64,000 nucleotides of DNA from Anoplolepis gracilipes (lineage: Eukaryota > Arthropoda > Insecta > Hymenoptera > Formicidae). Each line of letters starts with the position of its first letter. The stretch's first letter is position 1. Positions 54,875 through 64,000 of the stretch are shown here, one piece after another. Location: contig NW_027328669.1 in the NCBI RefSeq assembly GCF_047496725.1, positions 1,266,501 to 1,330,500 of the forward strand. Reading direction: 5' to 3'. Under the pieces are notes generated by a model. That model was not told the origin of the DNA. It ran no database searches and saw only the letters and a list, made by a program, of their open reading frames with translations. The position numbers and the translations under genes were made by a program.

Positions 54875-57799
54875 TTAATATTTATAAGCGATATAATGAC
54901 CTACAGAGGCTACATCATTACTGCCTTCATATGCAATCACCCCTGATAAGATGTATCTGTTGTCACAAGTTACACTTAATTCTACGGGATATTCGGATAG
55001 CATTATCGGTCTTTGATTATCATATTCTGTTTCTATAATTAAATGCGGACCATATATGATGTTTGATTGCTGAGACTTTCCGCAACATATTGGATGAATA
55101 TCAAACTGTTCATTTAACGCTTCCTGTAAAAATCGTATTCCTTTTTCATGTATTATCGTGTTATTAATAAATAGAATATTTCTACGTATTTTTACACGAT
55201 TGCATGTGTTACACGTATTTATTTTTGTAAAACTTGGAATATTCTCGAGCAACCAAGTTATTAGATTACCTATATTAGAAATGACGTTCACTTTTATTAT
55301 AGCATTTTCTTTAATATCCGGTTTTAATTGATTGAGATTGCATAGTAATTTAGCACGTTCTCTAAAGAAATGTGCACTTAGTCCCTCTTTTATCAATACT
55401 TTATGCGCATGTTATTAATTTTGACGATGTTTCTAATAATGCATTATTGTATGTGTCGTTATTTACTAAACTTGTAGATAATATTTGACATAAGCTATCA
55501 AAACCACAAGTATTTGTTACTATTAGTGTAACTTTTCCATTTTTGACATTTTTGCAATAATTCCCATTCGGTATTGCAGGCAAGGTTACATATTTATCTC
55601 TATTTGCATCAAAATTAGGATATGCATCTGCATAGCGACATACAACTTGTTTCCTTGTATTTTTGTTGCGCCAATTTTGCTCGGCTTGTAATTCCGTTAA
55701 TTCTTCCATTGAATCGTTATCTATACAAGCGGAAATATCAGTAGATGTAAATAAATTGTTATTTTTATTAATTTCGCTTACACCATTAATGTCTGTAAAA
55801 TTATCTTTTGACTTTTCCACCATTGCCAATTTTATCTTACCCGAGAAACAAGAAATATATTTGTTGACAAATTTATCAGCTCTCATTGGTAAAGACACAT
55901 CTTTTAATGTGCGATTTTTTAAATCATTAAATTCTGATTCTACCGCTGCAGATGTCGTATTTTTACAACCATAACCAAATATTACAGGCATAACTTCACT
56001 AAATAGCGGGAAGTATTTTAATAATGCTTTAAATTTCTCTGAGAAATCTATGCAATAGAACCCATTAATATCATAGGTTTCCTGTAACTTATTTACTTGA
56101 GAGACACAATTATTATATATTATATCAACCCAATGATGTATATTTATTTCGGCTGCATCCACATCATTTAAAATATCTTCATTGCTTTTATACTCGTGAC
56201 ATATCGATAAATCTTTATCATTTATTGATAATACATCTGCATTGCCTTGAAATAATGATGTTAAATTGTTTTGTGCTCTCATCGTTAAATTGTTATCTTG
56301 ATAAGGACTTACCGCGAGAATTAAAATATTACGCGTAATTTCTTCAAATTCGTGGAATGTGTTTTGCTTTCTTAAGATTGCCATTGCACGCATAAAAAAT
56401 GATTTTACTATAGGCGGTTTGCCAGAAAAACAGTTCCACCTAGTAATCATATTCATAAAATGGCACACATCTAATCGTAAAAAACAAGGTGGTAGAGGCA
56501 TCTCTACGCCAGTTAGTAAAGCAAAACACGTAGATAAATAATCGTTCAAAGTAATAGATCTTGCAAATGCTCTTGCAACGGCTCCGAGTAGAACTTTGTC
56601 AAAATCGGTAATTACTTCTTTAGGAGAGGAAAATGTAGAGTTTTACATTGCTCCGGTCCGTAAAAATTCTTGCAACCAAAATACTATTTGTATTTTGTGA
56701 TGCAGAAATCATTTGAAAAATAGGAGCTGTCTTTTCAGCAATTTGTGCAACTGCTTGATACAAATATATATGCGAACACAATTCGCCATTTGATAATTTA
56801 ATTTTTTTTATTAAGGATCCAGTAGCGTCAATATATAGGGTCATATAATATTTTTCATATAAGGCGAACTGTTCTCGAGTCCAATAACGACGACTAATGA
56901 ATCCAACCCAATAAATCTAATCGCACCTTCGTATCGTGAACTGTATTTCATTAACAAAAAGGCTGTCAAATATATTAGTAGATGTTATACCCAATAATCT
57001 GTCTTGCCGTTCTTGTTTGGTTTTACGAAGAACATCAGACGAATATAAATGTGCAGGCTCGTCATCTCCAACATCCATTAAAAAATCAGCACGTTTTCTT
57101 TTCCATATACAAGGAAGGGTCTTACCCTTTACTAATTCATAAGCAACTTGCTTGCGATCTAGACCTTTTAGTTGTCGTTTTTTATTATGTTTAATACTTG
57201 AATCGTAATCATGGATTGTGCATTCCATTATGACATCTTTTTTCTGGTTCATTTGCAATTTGTCCAATGAAACTGCACTTACATTCTCCACATTTGCCAA
57301 TAACGATCAAGAAAATCCCAGTTTGTGATATTTTCGCACATTTGAAACTAAGTGCACACGGCAATTTTATCTCATTATATACTCGCTCATAGAGTATACT
57401 CGTTCATGCGTGGCGCCGCAATACACGTGTATTACGTTTACCACGATTTTTAAAATTATATTTTACTTTTTCATCAAAAATTTGCGGCCATATATCTGAG
57501 ATGTTAATCGAAAATGACATCATATGGCTATTATTTAATGTGTCGATCGTTGATTCCGTGATGTTTGAATCATTCTTTTCTACTTTAATATTACGAAATA
57601 AAAGTAAATCTTTATAAACATTATAACGATTTAACTTTAAAATAATATACACATATTTCGGTTTTATTGCATGATCTAATGCAGCAGAAAGTTGTGTATA
57701 CAAGTTGGAACTCGGTGGTGTAATGGTACCATCGTTTCCTATTATATCTTTAAAATCTGCCGATTTTAACAATGACATCAGGTTCGAGATTAAGCCCAT
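54875..57799 (-). pseudogene. MULE-like transposase with complete USP-like domain (gene B)
   Basis: Collinear frames: 57799-57404 (MGLISNLMSLLKSADFKDII, YVYIILKLNRYNVYKDLL), 57300-56917 (CTIHDYDSS, KRQLKGLDRKQVAYELVK, SSDVLRKTKQERQ), 56844-56620 (Asp in LYIDATGSLIKKI), 56625-55401 (Asp in EVITDFDKVLLGAVARAF, RLDVCHFMNMI, Glu in TTSAAVESEFNDLKN, then VTNTCGFDSLCQILS) and 55396-54875 (RERAKLLCNLNQL, CNTCNRV, GPHLIIETEYDN, ILSGVIAYEGSNDVASVGHY, IAYKY-stop). The last part has the Cys box, finger-like Cys residues and His box of a C19 ubiquitin peptidase. Breaks: frameshifts near 56900, 56620 and 55400. Transposase and protease are collinear on one strand, which supports a fusion. Confidence 0.75.
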
Positions 57800-57899
57800 T
57801 GCAAAAAATTCCTGGCGTTTGCTTTGTTCGCTTGCGATACTCTATTCTACGAGACTTATGAAATGCTCTTAATACTTCGCGCTAGAGACGCTAAGACAA

Positions 57900-58025
57900 T
57901 GATGCGACAACAGGACTCGCCAACTCTGAGTGGAGGGGATGACGCACGCGAGATGCTAGGAAGAGGACGCGACAACAGAGCTCGCCAACTCTGAGTGGAG
58001 GGGATGACGCACGCGAGATGCTAAG
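57900..58025. repeat. 62-bp tandem duplication
   Basis: GCGACAACAGGACTCGCCAA and GATGACGCACGCGAGATGCT recur 62 bases apart. Confidence 0.85.
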
Positions 58026-58067
58026 AGGACACGCAACTCCTCTTCCTAGCATAGCATATATATACAA

Positions 58068-59006
58068 CAGGATGTTCCAGAACAACCTTCCGTCCATAAA
58101 ATGACGTATTTCTGACACAATTCTAAGACAATTTTTCCTTTACCAAAATTTGATTTGAAGCGTAGTTTTTGTGTTATAAACAAAAATAGCAAATCACGCG
58201 TCGAGTATAGAAGGCAGGCAGGAGCGGCGCGGCGCACCGCGAGCGCGGGCGCAGTTGACTGTCCGACGGGTGATTACCGCCGCATGAGTCGCTAACTATT
58301 TTATCTTATAGCATAAAATTATGCTTTAAATAAAATTTTGGTAAGGAAGAAAATGTCTTATAATTACGTCATAAGTGTTCCTTAAAATAATGTTTCTTTA
58401 ATGACTAAAAGTTGTTCCGGATCGCCGGCCGTTGGACGCTGCGATCAGCTGATTGCTACACGCGATGTGTGTATGTCTGAGTGCGTGCGTAAAAGAAAGG
58501 ACAGAGTGAGTGAGAGAAAAAGAGAGAGAAATAACCGTCTCCGCGACGGCGACGCTCCTTCGATTGTCATCGACATTGTCGTCGATGATATCAGACCGAT
58601 CGATATATTGATTTTCCGGCTCAGCTGAGAGACACATCGCGTGTAGCAATCAGCTGATTGCAGCGTCCGACATTATTTTAAGGAACATTTATTCCTGACG
58701 TAATTATAAGACATTTTCTTCTTTACCAAAATTTTATTTAAAGCATAATTTTATGTTGTAAGATAAAATAATTAGCGACTCATGCGGCGGTAATCACTTG
58801 TCGGACGGTCAGCTGCGCCCGCGCTCGCGGTGCGCCGCGCCGCTTCTGCCTGCCTTCTATACTCGATGTGTGATGTGCTAACTATTTTTAATGATTATAA
58901 CTCAAAAACTACGCTTCAAATCAAATTTTGGTAAAGGAAAAATTGTCTTAGAATTGTGTCAGGAATGTGTCATTTTACGGACGGAAGGTTGTTCTGGGAC
59001 ACCCTG
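58068..59006. mobile_element. ~940-bp palindromic Tc/mariner-type element, second family
   Basis: Ends CAGGATGTTCCAGAACAACC and inverse of CAGGGTGTCCCAGAACAACC, next to TATA tracts (TA target). Arms fold back over nearly the whole length (GGCGCGGCGCACCGCGAGCG and inverse; AATCAGCTGATTGCTACACG and inverse) around a ~100-bp centre. No transposase. Confidence 0.88.
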
Positions 59007-59816
59007 TATATATATATCTTACAAATTATAACATAAGAAAGATTACACTTATTACTTTCTTATTTTAAAAATTGCATATTTACATTACTTAAATACATAT
59101 AATAATACTATTTTAAAAAAGACTTTATTTTTCTAATATACACTACACATTTAAACACTTTTTATTTTTAGTGTATATAAATATCGCACATTGATTCGTT
59201 CTATCGAACAAAAAAGATAGAAGTTTAGAAAATAGAAAAAATTAAATATAAAAATTAATAAAAGTTATCTTATTATGAATATATATCTTGAAAGTAAAAT
59301 AAAAGAAATGTTTCACGCGCGCGCGAGAAAATCCGGCACAACTGGAGAAATTTCTAAAAATTTAAATTTCCACCCCCACCTTTTTCCATCGCTCTTCGGC
59401 TAACATTCGGGGATATACTGAGACTTTTCTTGGGTTATTTTATTCGTCTCGATTAGCACAATTCAGCACAAGTGGAGAAATCGCGTTATCAGTTACGGTT
59501 CGAAAGTTATAAGCTATAAACTGTTGCTTTTGAAAAATTAACATTTTTATTTTTTTTTTCTGAAACGAAAAGCAGGACGGTTTTAATTTTTGCGGCACAA
59601 TATACAGTACATTAAGTTGTATTCAGCACAATTTTTTTTTTATGATAAAACAAAATGGCGGTGCAGGCAAAAAAATCGTTTTTTTTTTATTTAACGCTTT
59701 GTTTTTGGAGATATTTTATTATTTCTTGCGGCACAATATAGCACAAACCTAGCACAACACAGCACAATTTTTATTTTTATTTTTTTCAAAATGGCGGTGC
59801 TAACTTCATACACATA
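59007..59816 (-). repeat. Right inverted arm of transposon B
   Basis: Inverse of the left arm: ATTTTCTAATATACACTACA, GGCGCGCGAGAAAATCCGGC-like and GGCGGTGCTAACTTCATACA segments in mirrored order, single-copy where the left is duplicated. Confidence 0.85.
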
Positions 59817-60544
59817 CCGACCCTACTGATTGTATTTCGATCAATTTTGCGCTGAAGATAGCCTAAAAAGAAGGCCAACGTACGTTTCATTTTTATGTCA
59901 AACCAATTTATATGTATTTTAATTTGTTGTTTGATTTTAATACGGATTAAAAAAATTGTGCCTTACCAACTGCGACTGACTCGTATTGTCACCTTTTTCC
60001 CAGATTTATAATTTTAAGATATTAAGATATAAAAATTATTATTATTTAAAAACCTATAATTAAAATTGAAAAAAATTTCTCTGTTTGCGTTCTCGCGTGC
60101 GCTCTCCGCCGCGTCATCTTGTCGCCGCGCTCTCTTTCTCTTCTTCGCCTTTCTCTTTCTCTCACAATCCCTAAAGATGCCAATTCTGCAACGAAAAATT
60201 CGCTGCGAATAGAGGTCACGTAGTCATTCGCAGTTCGCTAAAGAATAAACACTGTTCGCTAAATTTTTTTAGCTTTTAGCGAACATTCGCTGCGAGTATA
60301 GTGAACACTGTAAACAGTATTGTATTTTGAAAATGGAGTCAAATATAAGTCATTAATTGAATTATAAGTTAACATTAAAGTTTTATGCATGTTTATCTAT
60401 ATTTTATAAACGCGTTTGCTAATTTCGCTACTAACAATTCTAACCTTAATTATGCGCAAATCCATACATCTTAATATAATGAACTAAAAATATAAAAAAT
60501 TGAATATATCAAAGCAAAAAATATTTGTATTTTAATGTTTTCAG
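59817..60544. other. Upstream region of the MADF/BESS gene
   Basis: Contains GCGCTGAAGATAGCC with GGCCAACGTACG at 59851-59884 (stem-forming), a CT-rich patch at 60125-60165 and a possible first exon ATGGAGTCAAATATAA at 60332. No other gene. Confidence 0.4.
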
Positions 60545-61819
60545 GATTACGATACGTCTTTATGTGGATTGTGTAAAAAAAACTGTAGTGTTGAAAATAT
60601 ACAAACACATCTTTGTATGCAAGGTTACGCAGAAATTGTTTTGGCTGATAATAATCAATTTCATCCTAAAACATGTAAAAAATAGTAATTATTATTAATT
60701 TAAATTTTTTACTGTAAATTTTAGTATAATTATTGGGTTATCATTGTTTATTTGTTTCAGTTGATGGGCAGATTATTACGAATATCAATGAAAGTGCTGG
60801 TGATATTGATCAAATCGATAAGGAAAATATTAACAGAAGTAATGACACTGCAATAATTGCATCGATGGAAGAAATATTAATTTCTGCAGTACAGGATCGA
60901 CCACCCTTATGGAATTTTAAAGATACATTACCATCACAGTGGACTAAAGCAGCAAAAGATAAACTTTGGCAAGATATAACGAATCTAATGAATACAAACA
61001 AAGAAAACAGTATAAGATAAATTACATTATTTACTGAGAAAATTAGTAATTTTATACGAAATTAATTATAACCATAAACTTTTTTTCAGAACAATACACT
61101 GCTACAGCATTAAAATTAAAATGGAAAAATTTATATGATACATATACATAGAGTAAACATTATAAAAGAAAAAGGAAGAAGTGGTCAAGCAGGAAAAAAA
61201 AAGGCAAACCATGGCGGTATGAAGCAAATGAGCTTCTTAAAAGATTCATTTGATCTTGGAATTAAGAGGTAAATTTAATTATAGAAGTAAAAATAATAGA
61301 TAGTAATGAATTAATTTCATTGAATCAGTTTTATTGAAATGCTATTTTTCAATATAGTAGTCAGCAATTTGACGATACCTAAGGAAAAGGATGCTAATCT
61401 TCCAAATGATATAGAAGAATTAGATGATTCGAATCGTTCTTCAGATGATTTCGAACTTAATAAGGGTTTGTATATTTTTTATTATCTTATAAAAGTATTA
61501 ATAAATACTAAGTTATTATAAGCATAATTATATTAATAAATTAATTTGATTTTTTTCAGGCAAAAAGAAGAAACGTGAGGATCAAATTGAAATTATTGCC
61601 AATGCATTAAGTCAGCCTATTCCGCCACCTCAAATTGTGCAGCCATTATTACCTATACCGGAAATAAAAGAAGGAGATGAAATTTCATATTTTTGTTCTA
61701 CAGTAGACAAAAAATTAAGAAATTTTAATAAAAAACAGGATAATAGAGCAATGTTTAAAATTTACGAATTATTGTTTAAGTTAGAAAATGAACTAAATGT
61801 GGAAAATGAAATTACTTAA
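60545..61819 (+). CDS. MADF/BESS-like gene with C2HC finger, one frame break
   Basis: Five exons by splice sites and frame: 60545-60674 (Cys/His motif CGLCKKNCSVENIQTHLCMQ), 60761-61009 (MADF/Myb-like start: MEEILISAVQDRPPLWNFKD, SQWTKAAKDKLWQDI), 61090-61268 (ATALKLKWKNLYDTY, then KKKANHGGMKQMSFLKDSF), about 61358-61465 (acidic PNDIEELDDSNRSSDD) and 61560-61819. The last has a BESS-like helix (FCSTVDKKLRNFNKKQ, MFKIYELLFKLENEL). A stop at 61148-61150 with coding resuming in the next frame indicates a one-base shift, so it may be a pseudogene. Such proteins bind DNA and are often transposon-derived. A short exon with the ATG should lie upstream. Confidence 0.65.
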
Positions 61820-62621
61820 ATTTACTTTAAATTTATATAAATTAATAATCATAACAATTATTTAAAAATATAGAGATAGTAAAAAGGCAATAGAAGCGAG
61901 GTACTTTGATTAGCAATGTGGGTTAAATTCTCCAATTCCATTAATGTGTCAGAAAATTATATTGATAATTAGTACATTAGTAAATTATTTAATTGATATT
62001 GAAATAAAATACGCGAACGTTTCGATCTGTATTCGGATCCTTTTCAGCGCAACACATGAAATAAACGTAATTACTATGTAATAAAATCTTGAATTATTCA
62101 TAATCGCAAAGTCAAATCGCAAAACAATAATAACATGCCGTCGGTTTATAATTAAATCATAAGATAAAAATTAGACCGGTTGCTATTTTGTCGGAATGAA
62201 AAGTTAACGCTCATTACACGAATACATGATGTCACTAATCTAAATTGTTCGATCATATTCTAATAGTGATGTTTTTATATAAACGAATGACTTTTTCAAA
62301 TGTTCCCATTTTTTCCGTCAAGCATTTCTCGAAGGTTTCCAGGCCACGAGGTGTGCAATTTAGAGGTGAAAGATAAATGATTCTATTATAATAAATCAAA
62401 GTAAATAAATAACTGACGACAAATTAATGCTTTGTTGGCAATTTAGTAAATTATTAAATGATAATAAATTAAATTAAAAGTAGTGTTATAGTGGGGATTC
62501 TAAGCCATGGGGCGTTGAGGGGGGTGTGGGGACGGGGGTATCTGGGAGGCGCGAGGGGTCTGATATTAGGGAAAGGGGGGGTGGGGGGGGGGAGGGTCCT
62601 ACACACGTTCGAAAGTAGATC
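61820..62621. other. Intergenic; G-rich tract at 62500-62600
   Basis: AT-rich until 62480, with CGCGAACGTTTCGATCTG at about 62011 followed by an inverse-related GGATCC...CAGCGC piece. Then a G-rich tract (GGGGGTGTGGGGACGGGGGT, GGGGGGGTGGGGGGGGGGAG) with quadruplex-forming potential. Confidence 0.5.
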
Positions 62622-63360
62622 TGTTTATCTTTGCGGTTGATTTATAGCCGGGGGTATTTTAGAAGTCGTAAAACCTTTTTTTTTTCTAGTTTTATGTTCA
62701 TTTTATGACCATTAGAATATTATGGAAAAAAGAGATTTTAAGCGCCGGCGTTCGGCAGCTTTGTACCCTCGCGGAAAATCTCCCATGAAACTGGAGCGAA
62801 ACATGTTCCGAAATTTTTAGGGAAAGACCTGCAACTGCAAGGTGTTTATTTTTGTAGTTGATTTATAGCCGGGGGACATTTTAGAAACCATAAAAGTGTT
62901 TTTTTCTTTTTTTTCTAATTTTTATGTTCATTTTATGACCATTAGAATATTATGGAAAAAAGAGATTTTAAGCGCCGGCGTTCGGCAGCTTTGTACCCTC
63001 GCGGAAACTCTCCCATAAAACTGGAGCGAAACATGTTCCGAAATTTTTAGGGAAAGAACTGCAACTGCAAGGTGTTTATTTTTGTGGTTGATTTATAGCC
63101 GGGGGACATTTTAGAAACCATAAAAGTGTTTTTTTCTTTTTTTCTAATTTTTATGTTCATTTTATGACCATTAGAATATTATGGAAAGAAGAGATTTTAA
63201 GCGCCGGCGTTCGGCAGCTTTGCACCCTCGCGGAAAATCTCCCATGAAACTGGAGCGAAACATCTTCCGAAATTTTTAAGGAAAGAACTGCAACTGCAAG
63301 GTGTTTATCTTTGTGGTTGATTTATAGCCGGGGGACATTTTAGAAGCCATAAAAGTCGTG
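62622..63360. repeat. Tandem array of ~221-230-bp units
   Basis: TTTATAGCCGGGGG recurs at 62641, 62862, 63092 and 63321. Each unit carries TTATGACCATTAGAATATTA, AGATTTTAAGCGCCGGCG and GGAGCGAAACATGTTCCG. Three full units and a partial fourth; similarity is high, so the amplification is recent. Confidence 0.92.
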
Positions 63361-63608
63361 GGAAAGCAATAGAAATTTTTGGCCAACGCTGCGACGAACA
63401 TGTCGGAACGTTTTTATAGATGCAAAAGCGTTGACGTTCGGTAGGATGTGTTAAGACAGCATTAGGCGAAATATAAGAAGAATGAGAGCCCCGTCAAACC
63501 ATAGTACGATTTGAAAGGGCATAGAGGAAGCTGTGGAAAAAAAAAAATTGAGTGGTTACTATCAGGCATTAGAATTGTTAGTGACAGTGAATAGTGAATA
63601 GTGAATAA

Positions 63609-63983
63609 ATGGAAAATATTAATTTCGAAGCGATAATAGACGAGTCGTCAGACGAAGAGCATGCGTTGTCGGACGATAGTAATTATATTAGTGATTGCAG
63701 TAATACCGATTTTGACGATAACGTAGTAGAAAATGAACAACTCCGTGCGCAAAATCAACGTAAGATTTGCGCCATACACTTTTATTATTCAACGGGTGGT
63801 GCTCTAGCTCTCTGTGCTTCGTGTATGGACACCTTTCGAGATGACATCGGATTAATATACGAAATACGGAGACATAAAGTTACATCGCTCGATGAGGTGG
63901 ATATGCGATGGTGCAGTAGCTGTCAAATTTTATTACATATAATAATGTCGCGTAATATGTGTTATGTTTGCACACCAAAATAG
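63609..63983 (+). CDS. Cys-rich small protein, family of the gene at 31482-31868
   Basis: 124 codons from MENINFEAIIDESSDEEHAL to CYVCTPK-stop. The acidic N-terminal third (SSDEE, DDSNYISDCSNTDFDDN) precedes three Cys pairs, CASC, CSSCQILLHI and CYVC, spaced as in the interrupted gene near 31.5 kb. A short tandem AGTGAATAGTGAATA repeat precedes the start. The frame is intact. The pattern suggests zinc binding. No known family is recognised; because two copies occur among transposons, cargo of a mobile element or virus is as likely as a host gene. Confidence 0.6.
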   Translation: MENINFEAIIDESSDEEHALSDDSNYISDCSNTDFDDNVVENEQLRAQNQRKICAIHFYYSTGGALALCASCMDTFRDDIGLIYEIRRHKVTSLDEVDMRWCSSCQILLHIIMSRNMCYVCTPK

Positions 63984-64000
63984 AGAGAGAAAAAATGGAA

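Larger units (their letters stand above)
52185..59816 (-). mobile_element. Long-TIR transposon B (transposase-USP type)
   Basis: Ends TATGTGTATGAAGTTAGCAC at 52185 and the inverse ending 59816. Arms of roughly 0.8-1.1 kb are inverted copies. Immediate flanks CCGACAC (52178) and CCGACCC (59817) differ at one of seven positions, so a TSD is likely but imperfect. The central gene on minus matches gene A of transposon A in all motifs. Two palindromic elements have inserted at the inner edges of the arms. Coding and inverted repeats agree in making this one element. Confidence 0.65.

Noticed and set aside
58398..58649. Frames in the centre of the second palindrome
   Set aside because: Present on both strands because the DNA is palindromic; short and compositionally biased.

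Overview
The window looks like AT-rich, intron-containing insect nuclear DNA, most likely from an ant or another hymenopteran. That placement is an inference. It rests on R1-clade LINE, Harbinger, hAT and gypsy elements, a short TTAGG run and a chuvirus-like envelope gene. I see no conserved single-copy host gene, rRNA, tRNA or CRISPR array. It is a transposon graveyard in which several insertions can be dated relative to each other by their target-site duplications (TSDs).

Left part (1-7,019). A decayed LINE reverse transcriptase comes first. Two copies follow of an unfamiliar repeat family whose conserved reading frame, rich in Ser/Pro and acidic residues, runs on the minus strand. The rest holds minisatellites and two unrecognised minus-strand genes.

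Nested block (7,029-31,476). A 24.4-kb long-inverted-repeat transposon carries a 9-bp TSD (GGAGCTCCC) and interrupts a small Cys-rich gene. It encodes a MULE-like transposase (D, D, H, E motifs) continuous with a C-terminal domain like a ubiquitin-specific protease (USP; Cys box NTCAFDSL, His box GHF). The gene is split between 27.5-24.5 kb and 8.4-7.7 kb because an LTR (TG...CA, TSD AACT) landed in one of its introns. That LTR was then cut by a 10.9-kb hAT element (TSD CCAGACAC) containing an R1-clade LINE, and by a 3.8-kb Harbinger element (TSD CTA) containing a 162-bp MITE (TSD TTA). The right inverted repeat took a further 1.4-kb insertion with a 10-bp TSD, and the left inverted repeat preserves the matching empty site.

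Middle (31.5-42.1 kb). First come the other half of the Cys-rich gene and half of a palindromic element. Next is a gypsy-type retroelement on the minus strand (CCHC gag, protease, RT/RNase H, integrase, chuvirus-like glycoprotein). Its integrase is interrupted by an 871-bp foldback hAT with a perfect 8-bp TSD. A three-unit palindromic repeat array lies beyond.

Right part (42.1-64 kb). It holds a decayed HARBI1-like transposase, a GA tract and repeated fragments of a PAK-type kinase exon. Three unrecognised genes follow. A second copy of the transposase-USP element lies inside long inverted repeats (52,185-59,816) with two palindromic Tc/mariner-type insertions. A spliced MADF/BESS-like gene, a ~225-bp tandem array and another member of the Cys-rich family close the window. 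The transposase-USP fusion is the strongest candidate for an undescribed system.
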